Numbered from the stretch's first letter, positions 54,024 to 64,000 are shown. The stretch is DNA of 64,000 bases from Actinostola sp. cb2023 (GCA_033675265.1 JAUJYZ010001389.1:154493-218492); one strand, 5' to 3'. Notes: a model not told the origin generated them from the sequence alone. Program-made: numbers and translations.

Positions 54024-54458
54024 TGCATACATAAAGGTATTACACGATGAGGTGAAGATATCAATTTTATTTTCAAGTGGTAAAAACAATATTTTACGAA
54101 CAAGCACAGCAAGTGAATAAAATGTTAATTGGGTCTAAAACCACTCGGCTTCACCTCGTAGTTTTAAACCCGATAAAACACTCCTGCTCGTTTATTAAAC
54201 AGCTATCAAAATAGTTAATTTTCATTTTCATCCTTCTGATTGGACTGGAATTGTTCATTAATTATGCATGAGTGTGTTTTACTGGAAAATATCTCACTCG
54301 TAAAATTATGATTTCCATATCCTCACTAGTGAGGATGTCAATGACGTCAGGCTCAGTACTTTTAGGTAAAAATAATAATTGGAAATTTGGTCTATATATT
54401 GAAAAGAAAATTACATGGCGGCTTGAAGATATGAATTTTATTTTCTCGTGTTAAAAAC

Positions 54459-55623
54459 AACAAGACGCTCAATGAGCGTACACTCGGGCTTATGACAAGG
54501 ACAATGTCAGTTGCGTGAGGAGGGACCTGACAATGACTGACAGTTGCGTGACGAGGGAGACTGTATGTATATACATGTATGTGTCGGTGAGCATAGATAA
54601 AAATCTCGGAATCGTACTTCCGTAGCATGTACTTGGAACGTCCAGTTGAGGTTCATATTCATGGTCAGACGGTTCTGATAACGTCTTTGGTTTCTTCGTT
54701 ATCGCAGAGGAAAGTTGAACTTCGTATCTTTTAAACATCCAATTGATTCAGACTACGGTATGATGTGACAAAGCTCGACCAATCTGCTGTCTCTGCCTAT
54801 ACATTGAAAGATCTTGTTCGATTTATCTCGAAATCAGAAAGGAATTATCGATTAAAAATCAAAAGCTGCTTCTGTTAGATTTAAGATGTGACCTCAAGTG
54901 ACCTCAAATACGTTTAAATACGTACGACAGTGTACCTTCAAGAGTCGGAGATCTTTATCTATGAGTCACCGACACAAGTCTCCCTCGTCACTGAGCGTCT
55001 TCTTCTGTAATAGATCCCTAAAATCTAAGGACGTTTTGATTTCGATTGTATTTTTGCCGTTCACTGACCTGTTTTGAGCGTGGAAATTCTGTTTTAAATA
55101 GCGCTTAACGTGGCGGTTCTAAAATTAGATCGCGTAATAAATGTATGACTCAGACAAGGATCATACAACTGTCATCGTACTGAAAAGAACACGGATTTTC
55201 GAACATTGACCTTTCTCGCGTTTGCTTTGATGTAGTTTTGAAGTACGATTTTTACGATTCCTTTTCCTTGTGAATTTTTCAAACGTGGAATAAAATAAAC
55301 ATTCATCATGAGTTATTGAAAATGATACGTCTTGAGGTTGCATAGGTCAGATGGTTCTGATAACGCCCTCACGTTTGTTTTTGTTAAATATATTTTAAGC
55401 GAGCTTCTAGTCCTTCTACCACTTCTAGTCATTGAACGATGAACTAGAATCCTGACCTTTTAATAGCTTGAAGATCTATAGCTGCTTTCAAAACTAAGAT
55501 TCAAATCTACTTGAGTCCTGTGTGTCGTTTGTTTTTTTCTTATCTGCTGAGTAATCTTGAAACTCGATACGATTAAATACGTCGCATACTTTTGTCATTC
55601 TTTAGCCGAACAAAACTACGACG

Positions 55624-55694
<71 letters not shown>

Positions 55695-55741
55695 CGAAAA
55701 ACGCATTTTATAACTCGGGCTTCCTTCGGAAGGGCCCGAGT
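54459..55741 (-). mobile_element. Helentron-like element E (non-autonomous, minus orientation)
   Basis: Minus strand 5' end ACTCGGGCCCTTCCGAAGGAAG closes a perfect stem with AAGCCCGAGT and is followed by TTATAAAATGCG and an (ACT/AGT)n microsatellite (about 55620-55694). The 3' end has AAGCCCGAGTGT, the stem-loop ACGCTCATTGAGCGT and CTTGTT. Shares TTGAGGTTGCATAGGTCAGATG with element D. Confidence 0.65.
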
Positions 55742-55775
55742 AATAAATCACAATCTGCGAGTACTTAAACACTTG

Positions 55776-56296
55776 TGTATATGTTGTGGTTCAAAATGAT
55801 TTTTGGTTCAAATTATTTTGAACTGGTTCCATTTAAATTGAACCAAGGGATCATTTTGAACTACAACATATACACCTACATGTATTTCAAAAATCGTTGT
55901 CGCAGTCGACGCAACAGTCTACACTCCAAGACTGCAAAGGATCTTGGTAAATTTTCTCGTAATTAATATATTCAGTTGCGGCCATTGTAAATAGTTATCA
56001 TGAATGTAGTGTTTGGAAGCGTGGCACATTTAAAAATGAAAATGCTTGATGCCTGCTCTTGTCCAACGGGTTAAGTACCAGCGCCAACACATTTGTAGTA
56101 CTTGTATTTTCCTAAATATTCGGTTTAACACCTGAACTACCACTTCAGCTTGCCATAATAACATGTCACAAACGTATGCAACCAAAACATGCTCTGAATG
56201 AATGAATTACAAGAAAATTTACCAAGATCCTTTGCAGTCTTGGAGTGTTGACTGTTGCTTCGGCTGCGACAACGATTTTTGAAATAGGGGTATATA
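55776..56296. repeat. Two adjoining foldbacks
   Basis: 55776-55874: TGTATATGTTGTGGTTCAAA / inverted TTGAACTACAACATATACA. 55870-56296: TTTCAAAAATCGTTGTCGCA / TGCGACAACGATTTTTGAAA and GCAAAGGATCTTGGTAAATT / AATTTACCAAGATCCTTTGC. Confidence 0.8.
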
Positions 56297-56576
56297 CTAC
56301 CATTTGCAAGCAACTGGTTAGTGTGACATTTTTTTTTCAAGTTTCAAACGTCCAGTTTAATATGGACCATCTCCAAAAAAATATTGAGCAAGCACTTCTA
56401 CCTTTAAAAAATAATTTGTGCATTATTGTGACACCAACTTCAGCTTTTATTAAATTTGGTACTGACTGTAAGTACATGTAGGTCTAAATTTGAGTGTTCA
56501 TGCACTTTTTTCGTCACCAGAAGTACAATCCTATAGTTTATAATATGTTCAAACTAGTGTTGACCCCCTACAAGTC

Positions 56577-56808
56577 AATGCTCGTTTCTCTGTGCGTACA
56601 TGTACATGGGCTAAAATCCCTTTGTAAGAGTATTACAGGGAAGCATATAAGAGTTCAGTCTGACAACACCACTATAGTAGCATATATTAATGCGATAACA
56701 TGGCTGTAAGAATATGGGAATGGTGTATAGAATCTAACATATGGCTTAGTGCCTGTCACATTCCAGGGTCTAGTAATAATACTGAATCTGACAATTGCGA
56801 ACAGTGAA
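56577..56808 (+). pseudogene. DIRS-like reverse transcriptase/RNase H relic
   Basis: Two frames carry GKHIRVQSDNTTIVAYINAI and, after a shift at about 56705, RIWEWCIESNIWLSACHIPG then SSNNTESDN. The D in QSDN, the ENTEAD-like TESDN and the order match the RNase H end of DIRS-type and related tyrosine-recombinase retroelements. No recombinase, no flanking repeats seen; a short decayed fragment. Confidence 0.6.
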
Positions 56809-57766
56809 AAAATGGTAGTATTTTTTTTACTGAATGTACACTCTAATTATACTGAATGGTGCCCAAGAATTAACTTTAATCTACCCATGCAAAGGTGCTT
56901 TTACATGATTGGCAACCATACTTATTTTTATGCATTTCCCCCTTTCATCCCCCCTTTAGTCTTCCCTAAGGCGTAAATAATGAACGGTCCCTTAGGTTCG
57001 TGAAGTGGTCTATTGAACTGCTTTTCTTCAGTTTCAAAGTTTGGGCTACCTGTGTTCGTTGGCGGTCTTCCTGTGTTAAAGATGGTGCCCAAAAAGCATT
57101 CTACATTTACTGATTGCAAGAATTTCGGCTTATTTCTTGCTTTTTTCTCAAAACAGAATGTTAATATTTGAAAATTTATTGTAGTGCAATGCCATTTGTC
57201 ACCACAGATGCGAGAAAACGGCTTCTTTTGCAGTATGAGGACTTTTTTTCTAACTACAATGTACATCCGAAAACCTCTAAACCACTCGGAGCTAAATAAT
57301 GACTAAAGATGTTGAATCAGGGTACATTGTATATATTTTATATCCAAAGATGTTGAATCAGGGTATATACATTTGTATTTTATATCTTGGATATTGCAGT
57401 ATTTCGTATTTCCGTGGTTTCCGTGGTTTCCGCTAAATCTAGATGCCGCATATAATAAGCTTCAATAAGCAAATAAATTACTAAAACTGAGTGCAGTCAT
57501 TGCATAACTACTGGGTGATACCTTGTACGGCCTCTTCCTTTCCATTTCTCAACTATACTGCCTAGCTGATTTACCTATTAACTTAAATCATAAATGTTGT
57601 TAACTATCTGTTAATAGTTAGAACATTTCCTGCTGATCACGACAGTCTCTTTTTCTCCCGAGGAAGATCTTCTCTTCTTCGGGAGAAACATTCTTTAAAC
57701 CCGAGACTGTCAGCAGGGAATTAGATTTAGACAAACATGCAATCAACATGTAGTCATTGTAGAGTA
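56809..57766. other. Intergenic; no gene seen
   Basis: Contains a 29-base direct repeat AAGATGTTGAATCAGGGTA (57306 and 57347) and a hairpin at 57640-57680 (TCCCGAGGAAGA / TCTTCTTCGGGAGA). No coding match. Confidence 0.35.
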
Positions 57767-58365
57767 TATAGCTAATTGCATAATCATTGTCGGGTGGAAA
57801 ATCATGAAAGCTATGACCAAAAGAAATTTGGGAATTTAAAACTCCCAAATAATGTACCGGTCAAATCGAAGCTTCGACATAAACGATTTACTCCTACCCC
57901 TCCCCCCCCCCTTCCTACCCCCGGAGAGAGGGTAACGACCTTTGTGAATCTTTGATTCACACTAGGTTTTAACGCTCCTTTATACAATTACAATTACGAC
58001 ACTAGTGTGAACTAGGCTTTAGAAATCTATCCATATTTATATAAGCTTAAAGTGCCTATAACCCCTGTGAGATTGTTTTAAAAATCTATTCAATATAAGC
58101 TGAATAGTTGGTGGGTTAAGTATTTTGTGATTTGAACCTTGCGTTTATGAGTTATAGAGGTTTGAAATCTCAATATGCAAATTTGATGACGTCAACCCAG
58201 GCTTTTGCCATAACTTATTTAGACTTTTCCAAGAAGAGCTTATTTATTGAAATGGTGAAAAAGTTATAAAATCATTTATAAAGACTGTGAAAATATTATG
58301 TAAGTTTTCAAATGTCAATAATCAGCACAAGGGCGTTTTTGTATAATAAATGAAGACTGGGTAGA

Positions 58366-58478
58366 ATTACATTGACCTATTGCAATACTAGTATCACATT
58401 ACTTGTATAAATGGATTTGTGTCACCATAATAAATCAGTTAGACTTTAGTCCTAAACTGTCTAGTTCAAGCTATTACA
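58366..58478 (+). repeat. 5' LTR, lacking the first 18 bases
   Basis: Begins ATTACATTGACC directly after the GTAGA duplication and ends CTATTACA. The 3' LTR begins TGTAATACTTAAGGTCTG before the same ATTACATT, so the canonical TG end is absent here. TATAAATGG at about 58406 and AATAAA at 58429 are the likely promoter and polyadenylation signals. Confidence 0.85.
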
Positions 58479-58514
58479 TTGGCGACGAGGAACGTTTTTT
58501 AAATTCCGAAAATT

Positions 58515-59311
58515 ATGGCCACCTATGGAACGATAGGGGAATATAAGGATGAAGAAACGTGGACCGAATACGTGGAACGATTGGAACAATACTTCTATGC
58601 AAACGACATCACAGAAGAAAAGAAGAAACGTGCGATCCTACTGAGTGTATGTGGCGCTAAAACATATACACTCATTAGAGATCTGTTACAACCAAAGAAA
58701 CCGGCTGAAACAGATTTAAAACGTTATCCTTGAGGAGGTAGAAAAACACCACTCACCGAAACCAAGTGAAATTGTGGAACGTTTCAAGTTTCACAATCGC
58801 AAGCAAACCGAGGGAGAAGGAGTAGCGGAATTCATTGCCGGATTACGCAAACTCACGGAACATTGCAACTTTAGAGAGACGTTAGATGATATGCTCCGAG
58901 ATAGGCTGGTTTGCGGCCTAAATGACGAAAAGATTCAACGACGACTGTTAGCCGAACCCGGTCTCACCTACAAGCGAGCTGTGGCAGCTAGCATTGGCTT
59001 TTGAGTCGGCCTCAAAGAACACGCTCGATCTGAAAAGCAAAGTGGAAACCGCACCTATATCTGTCCATCAAGTCAACAAGCACGAAACTCCACAAGAATG
59101 TTATCGTTGCGGAGGAAGACACAACCCTTCGCAATGCCGATTTCGTGAAGTTAAATGCTACAACTGTGACAAGAAGGGTCACATAGAGAAAATGTGCCGC
59201 GGACAAAAGCAAAAGGCTTATCATGGCCACGATCAAGTGAAACAAGCGTCGAACAGACAACAAAGCTGGCTCTCAGCCAACGCATTTACTCAAGGAATCC
59301 AATACAGATGA
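58515..59311 (+). pseudogene. Retrotransposon gag with two zinc knuckles, two frame breaks
   Basis: Starts at ATG 58515 (MATYGTIGEYKDEETW). A one-base break in an A run near 58720 and another near 58990 split it into three frames (58515-58733, about 58722-59004, 58994-59311). The last has two Cys-His boxes, CYRCGGRHNPSQC (one residue short of the usual CX2CX4HX4C) and CYNCDKKGHIEKMC. The gag fold region (WTEYVERLEQYFYANDI) is typical of Mag-lineage elements. Confidence 0.85.
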
Positions 59312-59318
59312 ATATACC

Positions 59319-60269
59319 ATGTATCACATGAAAGGAACAACCAATGCTGTCCTGCAGCCATTGGAAGTCGACATAGAACTGTGTGGTGAACCACATAAAA
59401 TGGAAATCGACACAGGAGCCACTAAAACGATAATTAGTGAAACCACGTATAGCGAGTTGCCGGAAAATGTCAAACTTGTCAACTCGAACGCTATACTCAG
59501 CACGTACACGGGAGAGAAGATACCGGTGATTGGAAAAGTAACAGTTCCAGTAAAGTATGGAGAACAAAATCACAACTTGTCAGCCCTAGTAGTTCAAGGT
59601 GAAGGCCCAAATTTACTGGGGAGAGATTGGCTACACGTCATAAAACTCAACTGGCAGACGGTTTTCAAGGTCAACGAAGGTAACACCAAATTAGCTCACG
59701 TGTTGGAGACACACAACGAAGTTTTTAAAGAAGGACTTGGTACACTCCGGGGTACCGAAGCCAAGATATACGTGGATTCCAACACACAACCGAGATTTGT
59801 GAAAGCTCGCCCCGTGCCATACGCAATGAAGGAGAAAATCGAACGCGAACTAGACCGACTAGTCAGCGAAGGAATATTATCGCCCGTAGAATTTAGCGAA
59901 TGGGCTGCGCCCATAGTGCCAGTATTAAAACCAAATGGTTCAATACGCATCTGTGGGGATTACAAATGTACAGTCAACCAAGTATCGAAACTCGACAATT
60001 ACCCCATACCCAAAACAGAAGACTTACTGGCAACGCTAGGAGGCGGAAATAAATTCACGAAACTGGACATGTCGCAAGCATACCAACAAATGACACTTGA
60101 TGAGCAGTCTAAGAGTTATACGACAATAAACACTCACAAGGGACTTTACCAGTACAACCGACTTCCGTTTGGAATATCATCAGCACCAGGCATCTTTCAA
60201 CGAACCATGGAAAGTTTACTTCAAGGGATTCCACACGTTATTGTGGCGAATCGACGACATCCTGGTTAG
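59319..60269 (+). pseudogene. Retrotransposon protease and reverse transcriptase, truncated by a frame break at the catalytic motif
   Basis: Protease active site IDTGATKT near residue 30 and LLGRDWL follow in order. RT fingers and palm are clear: SEWAAPIVPVLKPNGSIRIC, KLDMSQAYQQM (first catalytic Asp) and YNRLPFGISSAPGIFQR. The frame breaks at about 60245, exactly ahead of the DD pair; IDDILVSG continues in the next frame, and the residue before it is Arg rather than the usual Tyr. Confidence 0.9.
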
Positions 60270-61215
60270 CGGTAAGGATGATTCAGATCACATAAGGAAC
60301 TTAGAAAACAGTTCTAGAAAGACTCTCTAAAGCTGGAGTCAAGCTGAGAAAGAAAAGTGTTTCTTTATGCAACCGGAAGTTATTTACTGCGGGTACGTCA
60401 TCAACGGTGACGGCATTAAACCAGTGTCGGATAAAGTGGAGGCGATAAAACATGCTCCTGAAACCAAAAAGACATCGGTCAGTTGCGTGCTTTCCTTGGA
60501 ATGACTCAATTACTATCACACGATTTCTACCAGATGTGTCAACAGTACTAGAACCACTTCACAAACTACTTCGAAAAGGAGAGAGAAGTGGCAGTGGCAA
60601 GAGGAACAGCGAACAGCGTTTGAGAAAGCGAAAGAGTTATTACAGTCAGCGGAACTACTTGTGCATTTCGACCCTACAAAGGAACTGATCCTAGCTAGCG
60701 ACGCTTCAAATTACGGCATTGGAGCTGTTCTGTCACACAACGCGCGTGACGGAAGTGAACGCCCAATTGGCTATGTTTCAAGATCCTTGAATACAGCCGA
60801 GAGAGGTTACTCTACAATAGAAAAGGAAGCACTTGCTATAGTGTTTGGTGTAAAGAAATTCCACCAATTTCTTTACGGACATAAATTTACAATTAAAACT
60901 GATCATAAACCACTAGAAGGGTTGTTTCAGTGAGAAGAAGGGAGTCCCGCAACAAGCATCACCGAGAGTTCAACGATGGGCTCTGACACTAGCAGCCTAT
61001 GAATATACAATCTCCTACAAAGCGGGAAGGAACAATGAGAACGCAGACGCGTTAAGCAGATTGCCATTAGCTGTGGCACCTGACTCCGTCCCACAACCAG
61101 GCGAAACCATACATTTAATGGAACACTTAGAAGGAACTACAGTAAATAGTCAAAACATCAAAGACTGGACCAAAAGAGACCCCCACCTCTCGCAAGTACT
61201 GCGCTACACCTAGAA
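60270..61215 (+). pseudogene. RT connection and RNase H, several frame breaks
   Basis: Thumb region CFFMQPEVIYCGYVINGDGI at about 60358 and a connection segment follow in shifting frames. RNase H is in 60661-60933 (LILASDASNYGIGAVLSHNA, IEKEALAIVFGVKKFHQFLY, TDHKPLEGLF) with D, E and D residues present. The chain resumes in another frame to AGRNNENADALSRLPLA at about 61020-61075 and ends near 61211. Confidence 0.85.
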
Positions 61216-61245
61216 GGATGGCCCACCACAGGTAACCTTGATGAG

Positions 61246-62430
61246 TTGGTACCCTACTCTACCAAGAAATCAGAGTTGACCGTCGAGGATGGCTGTCTAC
61301 TGTGGGGAGCACGCGTGGTGATACCACGCCAGGGGAGACAAAACATGTTGACTGAACTCCATGAAGCTCATCCGGGAACCTCCCGAATGAAATCTCTAGC
61401 CAGAAGCTATGTGTGGTGGCCTGGAATGGATCAAGATATAGAAAACCTTGTGAAAAGATGCAACCAATGCCAACTACACCAAAAGACACCAGCCGAGGGC
61501 ACCCTTACACCCTTGGGAATGGCCTAGTGACCCTGGACCCGAATTCACATAGACTATGCAGGACCATATAAAGGTGAAATGTTTTTAGTGGTGGTGGACG
61601 CCTGCTCAAAATGGCTGGAAGTACACCTAATGAACTCAACTACTTCTACAGCTACCATTGAGAAGTTGAGAGAAACCTTTGCAAACCATGGTCTACCCAA
61701 AACCATAGTGAGTGACAATGGTAGCAACTTCACCAGTGCAGAGTTTGAACAGTTTACGGTGAAAAATGGAATCAAGCACATAAAAGTGGCACCATACACC
61801 CAGCCTCCAACGGACAAGCTGAACGAGCAGTACGAATCTTCAAAGAAGGATTTGAGAAAATGGAAGGTGGCAGTATACGAACAAAACTGTCAAGATTCCT
61901 CTTGAGGTACCGCATTACACCTCACAGCACTACAGGGAGTACCTCCAGCACAACCTACTCATGAAGAGAGACATCTCCGTACACAGCTGGACCTCGTACG
62001 CCCCAGTGTTGGAGATCGCGTTCAACCAAGCAAGAACAACAGAAGGCAATACATGATAACCATGCCAAGGCACGCGACATTCAAATAGATGATCCAGTCT
62101 ATATCAGAGACTTCAGGGAAAAGAAAGCATGGCTTCCAGGAGTAGTGATTGAGAAAACAGGACCTGTTTCATTCCAAGATTGAACTTCAGGATGGCACCA
62201 TAGTAAGACGACATCAAGACCACATTCGAACCACAGTCAACGAGTCCAAGCGACCAGAACCTGACATTTCCCGAGATGCCCACACTTGAAGATACTCCAC
62301 CTGAAGAGATGTCACCCCAAGAAATCACACCCCAAGCAACTCAGACGTCATCCACACCCAAACCAGTACGCCCCCAACGGCAAAGGAACAGACCTGCACG
62401 TTTCAGAGAAGACTTTATAGTTTGAACAAA
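61246..62430 (+). pseudogene. Integrase, several frame breaks
   Basis: 61246-61527 has the HHCC zinc region (HEAHPGTSRMKSLARSYVWW, CNQCQLH). The next frame holds the first Asp (DYAGPY, about 61549), the second Asp (TIVSDNGSNFTS, about 61702), and after a slip near 61800 the region with the expected Glu in a third frame (61802-61890). Fragments of the C-terminal region follow to about 62420 in mixed frames. Confidence 0.85.
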
Positions 62431-62471
62431 AAAATATACGAACTTTTCGTTATAGACTATGGGGGGAGGAA

Positions 62472-62602
62472 TGTAATACTTAAGGTCTGATTACATTGAC
62501 CTATTGCAATACTAGTATCACATTACTTGTATAAATGGATTTGTGTCACCATAATAAATCAGTTAGACTTTAGTCCTAAACTGTCTAGTTCAAGCTATTA
62601 CA
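62472..62602 (+). repeat. 3' LTR, 131 bp, complete
   Basis: TGTAATACTTAAGG...GCTATTACA with inverted TGTAATA / TATTACA ends, directly after the polypurine tract GGGGGGAGGAA. Confidence 0.9.
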
Positions 62603-63423
62603 GTAGACGTCATCAAATTTGCATATTGAGATTTCAAACCTCTATAACTCATAAACGCAAGGTTCAAATCCCAAAATACTGAACCCACCAACTATTCAGC
62701 TTATATTGAATAGATTTTTAAAACAATCTCACAGGGTGATAGGCACTTTAACTCGTGCACTGGACAAGTAACAAAAGAAGCCATTTTCGCGTATGGGACA
62801 ACATTGAGCCAAGCTAAAGAGATTTTAATATTGCGAGATCGATTATTTCATAATACTAATATCACTTGATGTTCGCGTCTCGACGTAGTCACTTTTCGCT
62901 TCAACGACCTTTCACAGGTCATAAGAATTATATATAATACAAGTTTACATTCGTTTAATGCTTCAGAAATGGTGTTTCTATTTCTATTTTTTACTTATTA
63001 ATGAATTTGGTTCTCTTTATGATAATGTCTATAAAATGATAAAAACTATATTGTGCTGATTGGACTACTAGCTATGTCCCGGGAGTATAGGGGCATTTGA
63101 ACGCCTAAAATGACCCTGGGGTGGGGCATTGAACGACTTTTTGGTCCGGGGGAGGAGGAAGTGAACAAAAAAAATTTGAACAAACCCAAAATCCAAAGCC
63201 CGATGTTGAAGCTTCGATTTGACCGGTACATAACACCGTCAAATCATCAACCTTTTTATCCAGACTTGTAGGATCTTAGTTAAATAGCTCATACCTTCAA
63301 AACTACGAAAAACACTGAATATATCTGTAAGCTTATGTAATGTGGCTGATTTCCCATCCATCCTTGCGGTCTCAGCTTCTATGATTTATGATTTGACCGA
63401 CAACGATTATGCAATTAGCTTAT

Positions 63424-63656
63424 ACAAACACTTAAAAGCGTGCAATATTTACATTTCAACATGCTAACTATTGTTTTCTATTGCACTAAATAGTGCAAAG
63501 TATTGCCTGCATGTACTCTAACTGGTCCCTGGTCCCCTGATTTATTTATGGCCGATTTCTTGCTGAATTTTTGATAGCGGTTCTTCTTCTGTAGATTTAA
63601 GCTTATATATATAAATACACGTACCATGAAACAGCATCATTAATAATATAACTTAC
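63424..63656. other. Intergenic, no gene seen
   Basis: Short AT-rich stretch with TATTGTTTTCTATTGCACTAAATAGTGC, a fragment related to the CCATATGTCCGTGAAA foldback family. Confidence 0.3.
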
Positions 63657-63973
63657 CTAATAGTGATATATGTAAATAGAGCAGAACCAGTGTCCAGTGA
63701 GGTAGAACAAACTCCTAATTTTTGATCTTCAGCCGACTGCTTCGTTTGCAAAAGCGAACGGTTGTGCCGTTCGTGCCTACATGAAGTAGTTACCGCCAGC
63801 CGTGACGCGATCCATTTCCAGTCTCTCGCTCTGATCAAGCGAAACAATGATAATGGTTGATTTGAGGCGATTGACAATAATGAAATCAGTTTTTGAGGAA
63901 GAGACGTGTTGATCACGACCATCCCGTACCCTCCCGGGGTCCGCATGTACGGATGAATGAACACACGTTCTAG
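63657..63973 (-). CDS. Possible exon at window edge
   Basis: Open for 105 codons between an acceptor (TTTATTTTAACAG) at 63974 and a donor (ATTAG|GTAAGT) at 63656. It encodes PYMRTPGGYGMVVINTSLPQ, SNQPLSLFRLIRARDWKWIA and a Ser/Thr-rich end. No domain recognised. Part of it (63835-63907) is an inverted copy of 39468-39538, so it may belong to a dispersed element. Confidence 0.3.
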
Positions 63974-64000
63974 CTGTTAAAATAAAGCAAATCAGTCGAG

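Larger units (their letters stand above)
58366..62602 (+). mobile_element. Ty3/Gypsy LTR retrotransposon (Mag-like), innermost level
   Basis: 4,237 bases flanked by the 5-bp duplication GTAGA (58361-58365 and 62603-62607). 5' LTR 58366-58478 and 3' LTR 62472-62602 appear identical over 113 bases. A primer-binding-type sequence TGGCGACGAGGAACG follows the 5' LTR, and a polypurine tract GGGGGGAGGAA precedes the 3' LTR. Coding order is gag, protease, RT, RNase H, integrase, the Ty3/Gypsy order. No envelope gene. All coding parts are broken by frameshifts. Confidence 0.92.
58051..62747. mobile_element. TTAA-type MITE, third level of nest, split by the retrotransposon
   Basis: AGTGCCTATAACCCCTGTGA and the inverted TCACAGGGTGATAGGCACT, flanked by TTAA on both sides (58047-58050, 62748-62751), as in piggyBac-like elements. 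Arms contain AGTATTTTGTGATTTGAACC and TTTGATGACGTCA. Related to 20303-20772. Confidence 0.8.
57853..63230. mobile_element. TIR element B (TGTACCGGTCAAATCG termini), second level of nest
   Basis: TGTACCGGTCAAATCGAAGC at 57853 and GCTTCGATTTGACCGGTACA at 63230 are a 24-base perfect TIR, flanked by TAA (57850-57852 and 63231-63233), a 3-bp target duplication as in PIF/Harbinger elements. No transposase: its own sequence is 57853-58046 and 62752-63230 only. Confidence 0.8.
57767..63423. mobile_element. MITE family A copy split by a 5.4 kb insertion (outer level of nest)
   Basis: Left part 57767-57849 (TATAGCTAATTGCATAATCA..TCGGGTGGAAAATC) and right part 63234-63423 (CAACCTTTTTATCCAGAC..GCAATTAGCTTATA) together match 4098-4383 and 46211-46475. 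The break lies in CAAATAA, duplicated as TAA on each side of the inserted element. Confidence 0.85.

Noticed and set aside
55557..55799. Tyrosine-rich protein
   Set aside because: It is an ACT trinucleotide run at the 5' end of a Helentron-like element.

Overview
The window is eukaryotic nuclear DNA from an animal. It is AT-rich, its genes are spliced with GT-AG introns, and most of it is transposable elements and tandem repeats. The gene content (a PX-MIT-kinase of the RPS6KC1 type, a TRIM protein with filamin and NHL repeats, KDZ/DDE-type transposon-like genes, a Mag-like Ty3/Gypsy element, an OTU-bearing Helentron-like element with a 2A motif) fits an early-branching metazoan. A demosponge is my best guess and a cnidarian is possible; nothing here proves the species.

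Layout. (1) Positions 1 to 25.6 kb: one large host gene on the minus strand, RPS6KC1-like. I could assemble eleven coding exons with consistent splice phases: start codon at 25610, PX domain (25.6-17.85 kb), linker, MIT domain (15.2 and 14.8 kb), start of the kinase-like domain (12.9, 12.27, 0.9 and 0.1 kb). The rest of the kinase lies beyond the left edge. Its introns hold a 4.4 kb foldback element, a 43-bp palindromic satellite (about 3.8 kb in two blocks), a Helentron-like element inserted in that satellite, a 21-bp minisatellite, a 59-bp GC-rich minisatellite, a 123-bp tandem repeat, a SINE split by a MITE, and many foldback MITEs. (2) 25.9-31.4 kb: more repeats, a minus-strand Helentron-like element, and an intact TRIM-NHL gene on the minus strand with an RFX-type X-box just upstream. 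(3) 32.1-45.3 kb: three transposon-type or domesticated genes. One is a short plus-strand gene with a good TATA box. One is a ten-exon DDE-transposase-like gene on the minus strand (39.1-34.85 kb). The third is a divergent plus-strand gene with a CxC cysteine cluster (39.68-45.28 kb), whose first intron holds a nest of elements. (4) 45.3-57.7 kb: no host gene seen. It holds MITEs, a 194-bp tandem repeat with inverted telomere-like motifs, a long CCATTT array, a tRNA-like sequence, another Helentron-like element and a DIRS-like relic. (5) 57.77-63.42 kb: a four-level nest (MITE, then TIR element, then TTAA-type MITE, then Ty3/Gypsy retrotransposon), each level supported by its own termini or target duplication. 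(6) The right edge may hold one more exon.

The most interesting pattern is a family of at least five elements (7.1, 18.3, 27.3, 40.6 and 54.5 kb). They share asymmetric terminal inverted repeats (ACTCGTGCCC / GGGCACGAGT or close variants), a 5' terminal stem-loop, and a 3' stem-loop followed by CTAGTT or CTTGTT; the two junctions I could resolve are compatible with insertion between T and T. One copy carries a 2A-OTU reading frame. This is the expected anatomy of Helentrons (Helitron2) and their non-autonomous relatives. Several otherwise well-preserved coding regions break at homopolymer runs, so either recent decay or uncorrected long-read indels should be considered.
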